Assembly: GCA_041394845.1 (NCBI GenBank)
Contig: JAWKHL010000001.1
Coordinates: 1,426,001 to 1,490,000 of the forward strand
Direction of reading: 5' to 3'
Length of the DNA stretch: 64,000 nt
Source of the DNA: JAHCHG01 sp041394845
Lineage (GTDB): Bacteria; Acidobacteriota; Blastocatellia; Pyrinomonadales; Pyrinomonadaceae
Shown here: one piece after another, positions 26,301 through 35,777 of the stretch
Layout: every line of letters starts with the position of its first letter
Position numbering within the stretch: the first letter of the stretch is position 1
The notes under the pieces: model-generated
The model's database searches: none
Told to the model about the DNA's origin: nothing
The model's input: the letters and a program-made list of their open reading frames with translations, nothing else
Translations under genes and position numbers: made by a program

Positions 26301-27307
26301 AAAAGAACAAACTGAAGTCGGGAAAACTTGTTGAACTGGTTGAGATTGGTGGCGATGGTTAAATGCTCCAAATTGAATTTCCCGATTCCGGCACGCTTTA
26401 ACCCGGTCGCCTCCTTTTTTTCCTCGATCTCCCAAACCGGATCAAGGAACTCACGTAATTGTCCGTAATTTTCAATGACTCCGGCATTCGGAGCGGCGCT
26501 CCTCAAACGGACGAACAATTTCTCCAAATTTTCCCGGGCGATGAATCCCTTTTCATGCCCCAAACAGGAAAAATCAAAACCGTGGGTGAAAACCCGAAAC
26601 CCGGTTCTGTCCCGTTTTATGAAAATATCCAGCAGGGGGTCATCCGAAAGCGTTTCGGCCGAGTCCAAAATCTTTCTTTCACCGGCTTTTAAACGTTTTT
26701 CAGTGGCCCGAACTTTTTTTTGAAAAATTTTTCCGGCAACCAAAAGAACCATCTCTTCGGGGTCGATCCCGAGCGTCTCCTCCTCGTTAAACAAAACCAG
26801 TTGGATCTGCCCGCTTTCAAATTTGATCTTTCGGAGTCGGCGAAACGATTTTTCGGGACCGAGTTCGGAATCGGAGATGATTGTCCAATTAATGCCGGCT
26901 TTTTCCAAATTCCCCCCCAAACTTTTCAAATCCTCCGGAGAATCGGCCCTTAAAATCGGTAAGGGGATTTTGGAGTTCAAGATCATTCGAGAATGATCGA
27001 TTCCCAAACCGGTCAGTTCTCCGATCAGTGAAATCCCGGAGGTGTCTATCGGGTCGTTTGCAGGCAAAAAAACCAGATTAAACCCGTTTTCCCAAATCTC
27101 GGGCCGATTGAGGGAAATTTCCGTTTTTCCGGACATTTCCGGCCGGGCCGACAAAACCGCGCCGCAATAAAGACATTCGGTTTTGGTCGGCGGATTTTTG
27201 CGCGCACATTTCGGACAGATGGCCAATTCGCTTTCGGAAAAGGCATTGACCGGCAAATAATCGGATTGATCGTCGGATTTCTCGGTTTTATTCCTTTTTT
27301 CCATCAA
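26297..27307 (-). CDS. Zinc-ribbon protein of unknown function, coupled to rlmB
   Basis: The 336-residue protein has an N-terminal acidic tail, a zinc ribbon (Cys31, Cys34, Cys45, Cys48; CPKC then CLYC) and a long alpha/beta region without recognised motifs. No transmembrane helix is evident, so it is probably cytoplasmic. The last four bases overlap the rlmB start (ATGA), indicating coupled translation and perhaps a shared role in RNA or ribosome biology, but this is inference. The gene is divergent from the NYN-domain gene. Confidence 0.7.
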   Translation of the reverse strand: MMEKRNKTEKSDDQSDYLPVNAFSESELAICPKCARKNPPTKTECLYCGAVLSARPEMSGKTEISLNRPEIWENGFNLVFLPANDPIDTSGISLIGELTGLGIDHSRMILNSKIPLPILRADSPEDLKSLGGNLEKAGINWTIISDSELGPEKSFRRLRKIKFESGQIQLVLFNEEETLGIDPEEMVLLVAGKIFQKKVRATEKRLKAGERKILDSAETLSDDPLLDIFIKRDRTGFRVFTHGFDFSCLGHEKGFIARENLEKLFVRLRSAAPNAGVIENYGQLREFLDPVWEIEEKKEATGLKRAGIGKFNLEHLTIATNLNQFNKFSRLQFVLL

Positions 27308-27676
27308 CTTTTTGTGATTTTTTTTGATTATAAGCTGAAAAACAAGTATTCTTGTAACATATTTTGCTTGACCAACCGACGGTCAGAAGGCAAACTACAA
27401 ATAAATTATTTTTTAGCAGTTATTTTAAGAAAAACGGAAACTGAATTTATTTTAACAAAATTTTTTGAAACCTTATTAAGTAAGGATAGATATTTTCCGA
27501 TTCGAACCGGGCCTCGAACCCGGATTAATTCCCCTTATTTCGGCAAATTCGGAAATTAGCTATTTCCTTTTCAAATATTTTTGAAATCATAATTAATATT
27601 ACCTCTCCCACCCGGCTTTTCGGCAAAACAACTGCACTTTACATTTCGTAAATTAATTACAAAGAAGGGTTTTACA
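27308..27676. other. Divergent intergenic region
   Basis: It lies between the rlmB operon and the NYN gene. It holds an inverted repeat TGACC-N7-GGTCA at 27369-27385, which could be an operator, and a 5-bp hairpin with a tRNA T-loop-like sequence at 27507-27523. Neither is assigned. No coding frame is convincing. Confidence 0.35.
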
Positions 27677-28390
27677 ATGCAATTTGATATGGCAACCAAC
27701 TCGTCTTGGCAGTTTGGACACCGTGGTCGCGTGGCGGTCTTTATCGATGGAAACAATTTATTTCACGCCGCCCGTTTTCATAATCTGGACATTGATTACA
27801 ACAAACTATTGCGCGTTTTACTCGGAGACGGACGCCTCCTTCGCGCCTTTTTCTACACCGGCGTCGATGCCGGAGCGGAACGTCAACAGGGCTTTTTGCT
27901 TTGGATGCGAAGGAACGGTTTCCGGGTCGTGCAAAAGGAATTAAAAACTTTTTACGACGGCACCAGAAAAGCCAACCTCGACGTCGAAATCGCCGTCGAT
28001 ATGCTCAGTCTGGCCGGTCGCTACGATACGGCCGTTCTGGTTTCGGGCGATGAGGATTTCGTTTACGCGCTCAACGCCGTGGCTTATAAAGGGTGCCGGG
28101 TTGAGGTTGCCGGTTTCCGCTCCAACACCGCCCCGCGCCTGATCGATGTTTCCGATTTCTTTATTGATCTGGGCGACATTGCCGAGTTGGTGAGCAAGGA
28201 CTCAGGCGATGACCCGCAGTATGAGATTCCCTCTTTTATCCCTCCCGACGGGCTTCTTTCGGAAGATATGATCAATCAGGATCAGGGGAAAAAATTCGGC
28301 GAGGTTTCAAACAAGGTTTCGATCCAATCGAATTATTTGGATGAAGATGACGAGGTCTCCGAATATATCCGGATCCGGGATGAAAGGTAA
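27677..28390 (+). CDS. NYN-domain (PIN-like) protein of the LabA/DUF88 family
   Basis: The 237-residue protein has a NYN domain at about 15-170. Its acidic motifs are FIDGNNLF, DVEIAVDM and VLVSGDEDFV, the conserved Asp residues of a metal-dependent nuclease fold. A Ser/Asp/Glu-rich tail of 65 residues follows. NYN proteins are predicted RNases acting in RNA processing. A ribosome site (AAGAAGGG) precedes the ATG. The DUF2203 gene follows after 29 bases, probably in one operon. Confidence 0.87.
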   Translation: MQFDMATNSSWQFGHRGRVAVFIDGNNLFHAARFHNLDIDYNKLLRVLLGDGRLLRAFFYTGVDAGAERQQGFLLWMRRNGFRVVQKELKTFYDGTRKANLDVEIAVDMLSLAGRYDTAVLVSGDEDFVYALNAVAYKGCRVEVAGFRSNTAPRLIDVSDFFIDLGDIAELVSKDSGDDPQYEIPSFIPPDGLLSEDMINQDQGKKFGEVSNKVSIQSNYLDEDDEVSEYIRIRDER

Positions 28391-28419
28391 CCGCAGGCAA
28401 TGCCTTTTGCAAAACAACT

Positions 28420-28797
28420 ATGAAAATCTTCACCGTTGACGAGGCCAACAAATTATTGCCTGAGGTTGTTCCAAAATTAAAAAAAATCCAATTTTTCTAC
28501 TCAAAGGTCTCAGTCCTTCGAACGGAGGTCAAAGCCGCGGCCGAGGCCGCCGATCAGGGCGGGGGCGGGATTTCGGGCGGTTCAAATTACGTCCGGGCGC
28601 TTTATGAAATCGGGAAATTTACCACCGAAATCGCCGATCTCGGTGTTCAACTGAAGGATTACTCGCGCGGTTTGATCGATTTTCCGACCATGCGCGGCGG
28701 GAAACTTGTTTTGCTTTGCTGGCAACTCGGGGAAGATGAAGAAATCCGTTGGTGGCACGAAACCGACACCGGTTTTGCGGGCCGCAAACCGCTTTAA
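28420..28797 (+). CDS. DUF2203 family protein
   Basis: The 125-residue protein starts with FTVDEANKLLPEV, a family hallmark, followed by helical segments and a conserved C-terminal part. That part has LCWQLGEDEEIRWWHETDTGFAGRKPL-like residues (Trp, Glu and His conserved). The function of DUF2203 is unknown. It is small, acidic and cytoplasmic. The gene sits 29 bases after the NYN gene. Confidence 0.87.
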   Translation: MKIFTVDEANKLLPEVVPKLKKIQFFYSKVSVLRTEVKAAAEAADQGGGGISGGSNYVRALYEIGKFTTEIADLGVQLKDYSRGLIDFPTMRGGKLVLLCWQLGEDEEIRWWHETDTGFAGRKPL

Positions 28798-28971
28798 AAT
28801 GGGCGGAAAAAGAAAAAAACACATCAAAACTGCTAGAAGTTCTGTTATTACATTAATTTACTATTGACTACTTAAAGTAGTTTCTGATATTATCCTCAAA
28901 GTTTGGTCATATCCGAAGATTTTCCCTAAATCTCTTAAAAGTTCAATTCTACTTTTAAATCTTTTACAATT

Positions 28972-30312
28972 ATGAATTGTCCCGTTTGTAACAGAAACAA
29001 CGCATTTACTTTATCAATTTGCCCAAGTTGCGGGACCATGATCAACGACTCAGTTCGAGAAGAATTGATTACCAAGATAACTCCTTTGATTAAACCGATC
29101 CCGAAACCGGAAAATATAGACTTAAGAGGTAAACCGACCGTGCCGGAAAAAACGAATCAAAAAGTTCAAATGAAACAACCGATCGAAGAAACACCCAAAT
29201 TAATCATGACTCCCGAACCGGAGGTTATCGAGTCTCCCCCGAAACCCATTGAGGTTTCGGCCAAATCGAGTCTGGTCGAATTTCCCCAGAAAAATCCCGG
29301 GCTTCCGGAATGGCGGCTCCAGTTGAAAAACGCCGTCAGGCAACGGCAAACCCGTTCTCAGGACGCTCCTGAAACCGGAGAAATAAAACCGGCGGCCCGT
29401 TCACCTTTGGCCACCAGCGGGGCCAATGCCCTGAAGGCGGAGGAAGCGCTCGAAACTCAAATTGAGGAGGCGAAAAACCCAACTCTGGCCAACGCTTTGC
29501 AGAGAATCGAAAAATCCCGGAAAAGATTTTTGACCGAGCCATCCCAACCCGCCAAAAATGTACACGCCAAGGCAAAACCGAATAAAACCCATCTCTATAT
29601 TGCGGCCAAATCCAATGAGATTTTGCCAAAGCCGCCCGGAGTAAAATCGCCCGCCATCCATAATAACCAATTGAAAATGGGCGATTCGTTCAGAAAAACG
29701 CTCGATTTAAAGGCTCCCGAAAAACCGACCGAAGCTCCGAAACCGGCTCAGATCTCAACCAGTTTCGACCGGCGGCCGATCATTCCTCAGGAGATCGAAC
29801 CCGAAATTGAAGAAACCGTCGTAACCTCGGAGGCTCCGATCGAACAGGTGGAAGAACCGATCGAGGAAAACTCTGCGCCCGAGATCGAGTTTCAGGAAAT
29901 TGAGGATTGCGCCCCTTTGGCAATGCGATTTAACGCCGGTTTATTTGACCTGATCATCGGTTCGTTTACAACGCTTTTGTTACTTTCCCCGTTGATGGCA
30001 ATGGGCGCCAACTGGTTTTCTCTGACCGGGATTCTGACTTTTTTGGCGGTCAATTCGGTTGTCATGTTCACCTATATGACCGTTTCCATCGGTATGTACG
30101 CCCGAACCTTCGGAATGAAGTTGTTTTCGCTTGAAGTCGTGGACATCGAAGGCGAGGAATATCCGACAATCCATCAGGCGGCGGTAAGTTCTTGTGTTCA
30201 TATTATTTCCTTGGTCTTTGGCGGACTGGGATTTTTGACCATTTTCCTCAATGACGAAAAACGGGCGGCACACGATCTGGTCTCCCGGACAATCGTCGTC
30301 AAGGAATTTTAA
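28972..30312 (+). CDS. RDD-family membrane protein with N-terminal zinc ribbon
   Basis: The 446-residue protein has an N-terminal ribbon (Cys3, Cys6, Cys17, Cys20), a long low-complexity cytoplasmic linker rich in Pro, Glu and Lys (about 30-310), and a C-terminal RDD domain with about three transmembrane helices. The RDD opening is APLAMRFNAGLFDLIIG, with conserved Arg and Asp, and the domain ends with the AAHD-like motif RAAHDLVSRT. RDD proteins are integral membrane proteins, some with transport roles. The long linker is unusual and looks disordered. It lies between the DUF2203 and NFACT genes on the same strand. Confidence 0.85.
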   Translation: MNCPVCNRNNAFTLSICPSCGTMINDSVREELITKITPLIKPIPKPENIDLRGKPTVPEKTNQKVQMKQPIEETPKLIMTPEPEVIESPPKPIEVSAKSSLVEFPQKNPGLPEWRLQLKNAVRQRQTRSQDAPETGEIKPAARSPLATSGANALKAEEALETQIEEAKNPTLANALQRIEKSRKRFLTEPSQPAKNVHAKAKPNKTHLYIAAKSNEILPKPPGVKSPAIHNNQLKMGDSFRKTLDLKAPEKPTEAPKPAQISTSFDRRPIIPQEIEPEIEETVVTSEAPIEQVEEPIEENSAPEIEFQEIEDCAPLAMRFNAGLFDLIIGSFTTLLLLSPLMAMGANWFSLTGILTFLAVNSVVMFTYMTVSIGMYARTFGMKLFSLEVVDIEGEEYPTIHQAAVSSCVHIISLVFGGLGFLTIFLNDEKRAAHDLVSRTIVVKEF

Positions 30313-30378
30313 TTTTCCCGCTTTTCCTGTTAAATTTGTCCCCAACGAATTTTTTGAACGATTCCGCCCGGAGGCGGG

Positions 30379-31857
30379 TTGGGACATAAGGTGAACGAAC
30401 CGACTCTCGAAAAAATAGTTGCCGAACTGGCCTCAACTTTGTTGGGGAAAAAGTTCGGCAAAATTTTTTCCCTTTCGCGGCTTCAACTGGCCGTCGATCT
30501 TCGCATTCCCGATTCGCGCTACCTTTTTATCTCGATCCAACCGACCGACCCGAGGATTTATCTGATCCGGAGGAATTTCCGCTCCTTGGAAAAACAAAGC
30601 AGGAACCCCGCCCCCTTTGTTCTTCAACTTCGTCACAAACTCTCCAACTCCCTGCTGGAAAAAATCGAAAAAGAATCAGCCGAAAGAGTTGTGTATTTCA
30701 CCTTTTTCGCCAGAAATGAGGTCGGACAAACCGAAAATTACATTTTGGTTGTCCAGTTGACAGGGCTTTCGGCCAACCTTTTTTTGTTGGACGACAAAGG
30801 TCTGATCCTCGACACCTTTCGGGAAACTGCCGGGCCGGGGCAGGTGATCGGGGAAAAATATGCGCCTCCCCAAAGGGAGACGCGAGAGAATCTTTCCGAA
30901 AAGGAACGCCGGATTTTCCCGCAAACTCAACACGCCGATCTGTCGGAAGCCCTTGATTCCTTTTATAGGGAACGGGAACGGGAACGGGAGTTAAACAATC
31001 TCGCCGGTGCCGCCAGGAAAAAGTTAAAAGCGGAAATTTCCCAAAAGAAAAGATTGCTGAAAAACCTTCGAAAAGACCTTGCCGGTCACGGTGAGCCGGA
31101 AAACTGGAAACGCCTGGGTGATCTGCTGCTGGCCAACATTTCGACGGCAAAAAGGGTCGAAAATCATTTCGAGGTGGTTGATTATTTCGACGAGACTACG
31201 CCTATCATCCAAATCGAAGCCGAAGAGACCGATTCCCCTTCGGAGGCGGCCGAAAAATATTTCAAACTTTACGCCAAGGCTCGAAACGCGCGGACCCAGA
31301 TCGACCGGCGTCTCCGGCTGACGGAAAAAGAACTGATCGATCTGGAAGGCAAAAGCAGAATTTTGGAAAAGGCCATTGAAAATCAAGATCCGGATGGTTT
31401 AAGGGATTTCGTCGGCTTCCGAAAGGAGAGTTCACCAAAAAGACCTTTCGCCAAAAAAAAAGGCGCGGAGTTTTCCGGCACACGGAGGTTTACCTCATCG
31501 GAAGGTTATTTGATTTTGGTGGGGAAAAGGGCAAAGGATAACGATCATCTGACCTTCCGCCTCGCCAAATCGCTCGATCTGTGGCTTCACGCAGCAGATT
31601 ATCCGGGTTCACATGTGGTGGTCAGAAATCCCAACAGAAATGAGATCCCGCCCCGGACTTTGCTTGAAGCCGCTCAACTGGCCGCCTTTTACTCTCAGGC
31701 CCGTTCCCAACCGAAGGCCGCCGTTCATTACACGACCAAAAAGTTCGTCAATAAACCCAAAGGTGCCGCTCCGGGGCTGGTCAGCCTGGCCGATTTCAAA
31801 ACGATTCTGGTGGAACCCAAAGTCTCCGAAAAAATAACCCGGGAACTAAATGTTTGA
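30379..31857 (+). CDS. rqcH: NFACT-family ribosome quality control factor (RqcH/Rqc2 homologue)
   Basis: The 492-residue protein has an NFACT-N domain (1-190), a central coiled coil rich in Lys/Arg/Glu (195-345), and an NFACT-R RNA-binding domain. The last carries WLHAADYPGSHVVVRN (about 395-410) and the C-terminal LLEAAQLAAFYSQAR motif. RqcH binds stalled 50S subunits carrying peptidyl-tRNA and adds Ala tails to the nascent chain (known for Bacillus). A TTG start at 30379 follows GGAGG; a GTG at 30391 is an alternative. Fibronectin-binding annotations of this family reflect an older assignment. Confidence 0.9.
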   Translation: MGHKVNEPTLEKIVAELASTLLGKKFGKIFSLSRLQLAVDLRIPDSRYLFISIQPTDPRIYLIRRNFRSLEKQSRNPAPFVLQLRHKLSNSLLEKIEKESAERVVYFTFFARNEVGQTENYILVVQLTGLSANLFLLDDKGLILDTFRETAGPGQVIGEKYAPPQRETRENLSEKERRIFPQTQHADLSEALDSFYRERERERELNNLAGAARKKLKAEISQKKRLLKNLRKDLAGHGEPENWKRLGDLLLANISTAKRVENHFEVVDYFDETTPIIQIEAEETDSPSEAAEKYFKLYAKARNARTQIDRRLRLTEKELIDLEGKSRILEKAIENQDPDGLRDFVGFRKESSPKRPFAKKKGAEFSGTRRFTSSEGYLILVGKRAKDNDHLTFRLAKSLDLWLHAADYPGSHVVVRNPNRNEIPPRTLLEAAQLAAFYSQARSQPKAAVHYTTKKFVNKPKGAAPGLVSLADFKTILVEPKVSEKITRELNV

Positions 31858-31916
31858 AAGAATTCAATTTCCCGGGCAAACATTCCTTTTTCAGCCGAAT
31901 TCCAAAAAAACGATTT

Positions 31917-32468
31917 TTATTCCGTAACCGTTTTTTCGACCGTTTTCTTTAATTTTTCAAGCAATTGTTCCCCCGACCCGGTAAACAGACCGGTCATTTT
32001 TCCCTCGCGATTGATGATCATACTTTGCGGAATGGCCGGTTGCCGGGTCAGTTTGACGAATTCATTGAAAAACTTCTGGTCGGTCATCCCAATTGTGTAA
32101 TTGAGTTTCATGTCCTCGACGAATTCCTTGATCTGTTCGGGGGTTTCGTTCTCATCGGTATCCAAACCGATGACCTCAAAACCCTGATCGCGGTATTTGT
32201 CTTGCAAAGCGATCAGTTCCGGCATCTCGGCCCGGCAGGGTCCGCACCAGGTGGCCCACAAATTGACCAGAAGGACCTTTCCTTTTTTGTCCTCGAGTTT
32301 AAAGGTTGATCCATCAAGACCTTTTAATTCGGCGGTCATAACCGCCTGCGGTGCGGGAGGGAATTCTCCGGTTGAGGACTCCCCTTTTCCCTTTTGACAA
32401 CCTGCCAAAAGCAGGACTCCCGAGATCGATACCACTAAAAAACCAAATTTTATGTAAAATCTTTTCAT
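31917..32468 (-). CDS. TlpA/ResA-like lipoprotein thioredoxin
   Basis: The 183-residue protein has a lipobox LLAGC (lipidation Cys24), then a thioredoxin-fold AhpC-TSA/Redoxin domain. The active site is WATWCGPCRAEMP (Cys75, Cys78), as in TlpA/ResA reductases. It should be anchored on the outer face of the inner membrane and keep cysteines of exported proteins reduced. The CGPC dipeptide and cis-Pro (RQPAIPQS) are present. It starts 12 bases after the FHA-ABC gene stop, so it is the last gene of that operon. This may link the exporter to redox handling of an exported or cell-surface substrate (inference). Confidence 0.92.
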   Translation of the reverse strand: MKRFYIKFGFLVVSISGVLLLAGCQKGKGESSTGEFPPAPQAVMTAELKGLDGSTFKLEDKKGKVLLVNLWATWCGPCRAEMPELIALQDKYRDQGFEVIGLDTDENETPEQIKEFVEDMKLNYTIGMTDQKFFNEFVKLTRQPAIPQSMIINREGKMTGLFTGSGEQLLEKLKKTVEKTVTE

Positions 32469-32480
32469 TAAAACCTCTTA

Positions 32481-35400
32481 TCAACCAATATCCTGAAGGC
32501 GCAGAATAATGAGCGTTAAAATAACCATAAACCCAAACATCACCACCAAAACAAACTGATTTAATATTTCATTCATCCAGGGATGAAGAAAACTGACATA
32601 ACCGCTCAGATCCTGGGGAATTTTCTGAGCCTCCCCGATCTCCGGCGGATCGCCGAGTTTCGGCGGAGAAGTCGCCTGATCATTGCGCAAATCGCGGACA
32701 AAATCGTTTACCTTTTGCTCGGACTTGTCCCTGTAATCTTTCAGATCAGACTTGGCCTTTTCGATGATCTTTTCATTTTCCTGTTCAATGTGTTTGTAAA
32801 GCCCCAACCCTTTGGTGTCGCCGTTGGAGTAAGCTCCCTCCTCTTCCAGAGTGTCCAGCAGAGAGTAACGCTTCATCGTATCAAAAGACCAGGCGGCCGG
32901 CATAAACAGGCCCGCCACCTTATTAATACCGCTGGGCACCCCAACTAATCCCGAAAATAAAATTTGCGGGATCAAGATCAGCGGAACCAGACTGGTTGCC
33001 ATCTCCGAGGTCTTGACCACCGACGAGATCAAAAGCCCGAGGGCGATTCCCACCCCGGCCGTCAGAAGCATGACAAAAAGCTGTGGGATCGCCCAACCCG
33101 GCATTGACATCAACCCGACGAGATCGAAGAACTTGAGCGGAACGAACAGGAGCAGACATTGTATGCCGACGATAAAACCGAGGACAAAAAGCTTGGACCA
33201 AACATAGGGCAAAATGCCGAGATTGACCATCCGTTCGCGTTTATAAACCGCCCGTTCGCGAATAATTTCCCGGGCGGCGACCGAGGTTCCGAACCAGATG
33301 GCAACCAGCGAGATCATAAAAAAAACAAAATCGCGCGGCAGATCATTTCCCATCACGAAAAATGTCATCAGGGCGATGGCCGGAGCCTGGGCAAATAAAA
33401 TAAAGAGCGTCAGTTTATCGCGGAACAGCACCTCGGCGTAACGCCTCGAAAGGGTGATCCACTGGCGGATCGAGCCGAAAATCCCGAGCCGGCTTTTTTT
33501 TCGTACCCCGGCGGATTGAAGTTTTCCCAATTCTTTTAATGGTTCGTAAACATTGGCTTTGAATTGCGGGGTTTGGGTAAATTTCTTTTTCCACTCCTCG
33601 GCCACCTGTTCGGTGGCTTCACGGCGTCGGCTTTCACCGGATTGCCGAACCTTTTCCTCGATCGGCTCCTCCAATTTATCGTAAAGATCCTTGAAACTGG
33701 AGGCCTTCAGATGAGCCAGAGCCTCGTCCGGCTTTCCGTAAAAGACCAGTTTTCCGCGCATCAACACCACCAGTTTGTCAAACAATTTGACGTTCTCCAT
33801 GGCGTGGGTTGTCAGGATCACGGTCCGTCCCGATTCGGCGATCTGGCGGAAAAGTTTCATGATCTTTTCCTCGGTCGCCGGGTCGAGACCGGAGGTCGGT
33901 TCGTCAAGAAAGATCACCGACGGTTTGGTGATCAATTCGACGGCGATCGAAACCCTTTTTCGCTGACCGCCGGAAAGCTGATTGATCGGAACGTGCTGTC
34001 GTTCGGTCAATCCGGTTACGTCCAAAACCTCCTCGATGATCTGATTGATCTCGCGGGTCGAAACGTCGCGAGACAGCCTCAGTTTGGCCACGTAAAAAAG
34101 CGTCCGGTAAACCGTCAGTTCCCGGTGGATGATGTCATCCTGAGGAACGTACCCGATCGATTGTTTGAGCGAATCGAGATGCTGATAAAGATCCAGATTG
34201 TTGATCAGAACGCTTCCGCCGCTGGCCGGCCGCATTCCGTTCATAGCGTCCATCAGGGTGGATTTCCCGGCCCCGGAAGGCCCGAGCAGACCGACAAATT
34301 CGTTTGGTTGGATGGAAAGCGAAACGTTGTCGATCAACCGGATCATTCCCCTGCCGTTTCTGTTTTTGACGTCTTTTGTAATATTGACGGCGTCGATCCT
34401 GGTTTTTGAACGGGTGTCAAAAACCCCGATATTATTGGTCTGATCGATCCGGATCAAAAACGATCCGACCTGAAGGGAATCTTCGAGGGAAAGAAGCTGC
34501 TTGGTGATTCTTTTTCCGTTCAGATAAATTCCGTTGGTCGAATTGAGGTCTTCAACCATCACCCCCGAGGTTGTCAACAAAAGCCTGGCGTGACGGTTGG
34601 AGATCTGCAATCCGTCGAGCTGAACATCGCTGGCTTCGGAGCGCCCGATGATCAATTCGTTCTTTTGCCCGAAGGTCAGCGACATCAAAAGCTGGGGTTG
34701 CCCGGTCTCGCTCGGTTTGGGCGGGGCGGAGAGGCTCTCCACGCTGAACACCATGGTTTTCGAACCGCCCTGCATCGGTATTTCGGGCATCTCCGGCATT
34801 TGGCTGAGGGCGATCGACCGCTGGCCTGCCAAACTGGCCCCTTTCGGAGCGAGGCGCGATGGGGAATTGAAACGGAGCATCGGGCCGCCCATTCCCAATC
34901 TGATCTCATCGCCGTGATAAAGCGGCGTCGGAGTTGAAATCCGTTGTTCGTTGACCAAAGTTCCGTTGAAGCTGTTATTGTCGTTAATGATAAATTTACC
35001 GCCTTCGTGGTTGATCCGGGCATGCTGGCGGGAAACCATCACTTTTGAGGCTTCGAAAACAATATCCCCTCCGGGATCCCTTCCCAGCCAAATCTCATTT
35101 TTGGTTACCAAATATGGAGATAAGGATTGCGGTGAATCGAGATATTCGAGCGATGGAATCTCGTTCTTCTGGGGTTCGTCGCGATTTAATTTGGTGGGGA
35201 TTTGCGGCTTTGCATCCGGATTGGGCGGAATATTAAAGAAACTGGCGTCCCAGTCGCCGAAATCATCCTCCGAGATTTGAACCGATGAATCGACCATTGA
35301 CCGGTTTTGAATTGATTGTTCAAGAAAAGGTTCGGGGGTTTCGACCGGCACTTCGAACCAGAGGACTCTCATCACCGGCCCGTTGACTCCGAACTGGATC

Positions 35401-35663
35401 GCATCTCTGACTGAAAGAGTCGTTGGCTGAGTAATCTTTTGTCCGTTGACAAAGGTTCCGTAGGTTGAGCGGGCGTCGAACAGGACCCATTGGTCGCCGC
35501 GCCAACGCAACTCGGCGTGCTGGCGGGAAACCATCGGAAACATTTCGCTTTCAAAAGAAATTTGGCATTCATCGGCGTTGCGCCCGATTCGAATTATTTC
35601 CTGGTTAAAGGATTGTTCAGGCAATTGCTGACCGCCCCGTTCTTCGGCTAATAAGATTTTCAT
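32481..35663 (-). CDS. ABC exporter with three FHA domains (ABC ATPase plus ABC-2 permease)
   Basis: The 1060-residue protein has three forkhead-associated domains: FHA1 (about 24-78, SRQHAELRW, GTFVNG), FHA2 (190-242, SRQHARI, SFNGTLVN) and FHA3 (337-388, SNRHARL, STNGIYLNG). An ABC ATPase follows: Walker A GPSGAGKST (461-469), Q-loop Gln508, signature LSGGQ (563-567), Walker B VIFLDEP, and the switch His in TTHAM. The C-terminal ABC-2-type permease has about six TM helices (about 755-1060). FHA domains read phosphothreonine, so transport is probably gated by a Ser/Thr kinase (known for FHA; inferred here). Two Pkn-type kinases are in this window. Related fusions are ABCG-like half-transporters and would dimerise. 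Confidence 0.93.
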   Translation of the reverse strand: MKILLAEERGGQQLPEQSFNQEIIRIGRNADECQISFESEMFPMVSRQHAELRWRGDQWVLFDARSTYGTFVNGQKITQPTTLSVRDAIQFGVNGPVMRVLWFEVPVETPEPFLEQSIQNRSMVDSSVQISEDDFGDWDASFFNIPPNPDAKPQIPTKLNRDEPQKNEIPSLEYLDSPQSLSPYLVTKNEIWLGRDPGGDIVFEASKVMVSRQHARINHEGGKFIINDNNSFNGTLVNEQRISTPTPLYHGDEIRLGMGGPMLRFNSPSRLAPKGASLAGQRSIALSQMPEMPEIPMQGGSKTMVFSVESLSAPPKPSETGQPQLLMSLTFGQKNELIIGRSEASDVQLDGLQISNRHARLLLTTSGVMVEDLNSTNGIYLNGKRITKQLLSLEDSLQVGSFLIRIDQTNNIGVFDTRSKTRIDAVNITKDVKNRNGRGMIRLIDNVSLSIQPNEFVGLLGPSGAGKSTLMDAMNGMRPASGGSVLINNLDLYQHLDSLKQSIGYVPQDDIIHRELTVYRTLFYVAKLRLSRDVSTREINQIIEEVLDVTGLTERQHVPINQLSGGQRKRVSIAVELITKPSVIFLDEPTSGLDPATEEKIMKLFRQIAESGRTVILTTHAMENVKLFDKLVVLMRGKLVFYGKPDEALAHLKASSFKDLYDKLEEPIEEKVRQSGESRRREATEQVAEEWKKKFTQTPQFKANVYEPLKELGKLQSAGVRKKSRLGIFGSIRQWITLSRRYAEVLFRDKLTLFILFAQAPAIALMTFFVMGNDLPRDFVFFMISLVAIWFGTSVAAREIIRERAVYKRERMVNLGILPYVWSKLFVLGFIVGIQCLLLFVPLKFFDLVGLMSMPGWAIPQLFVMLLTAGVGIALGLLISSVVKTSEMATSLVPLILIPQILFSGLVGVPSGINKVAGLFMPAAWSFDTMKRYSLLDTLEEEGAYSNGDTKGLGLYKHIEQENEKIIEKAKSDLKDYRDKSEQKVNDFVRDLRNDQATSPPKLGDPPEIGEAQKIPQDLSGYVSFLHPWMNEILNQFVLVVMFGFMVILTLIILRLQDIG

Positions 35664-35718
35664 TTTTCGTTGATCAAACCGGTATCGTTTTTTTAATTTT
35701 AGCCCAAACCCTTAAAAA

Positions 35719-35756
35719 CAAAAAGCGTAAGGAAAACCCGACGCTTTTTGTTTTTT
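35719..35756 (-). terminator. Intrinsic terminator inside the kinase-FHA cluster
   Basis: CAAAAAGCGT (35719-35728) pairs with ACGCTTTTTG (35741-35750), with T-runs on both strands around it. On the minus strand it lies after the zinc-ribbon/PsbP-like gene and before the FHA-ABC gene, so the cluster is at least two transcription units. Confidence 0.75.
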
Positions 35757-35777
35757 CTTTTATTTTTTTTCAAACGG

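Noticed and set aside
26301..26435. Longer N-terminus of RlmB
   Set aside because: It overlaps the end of the upstream gene deeply, while the ATGA at 26297-26300 gives a normal coupled start.
27507..27523. tRNA T-arm-like hairpin (CCGGG-CCTCGAA-CCCGG)
   Set aside because: No acceptor stem or CCA follows and no cloverleaf forms on either strand.
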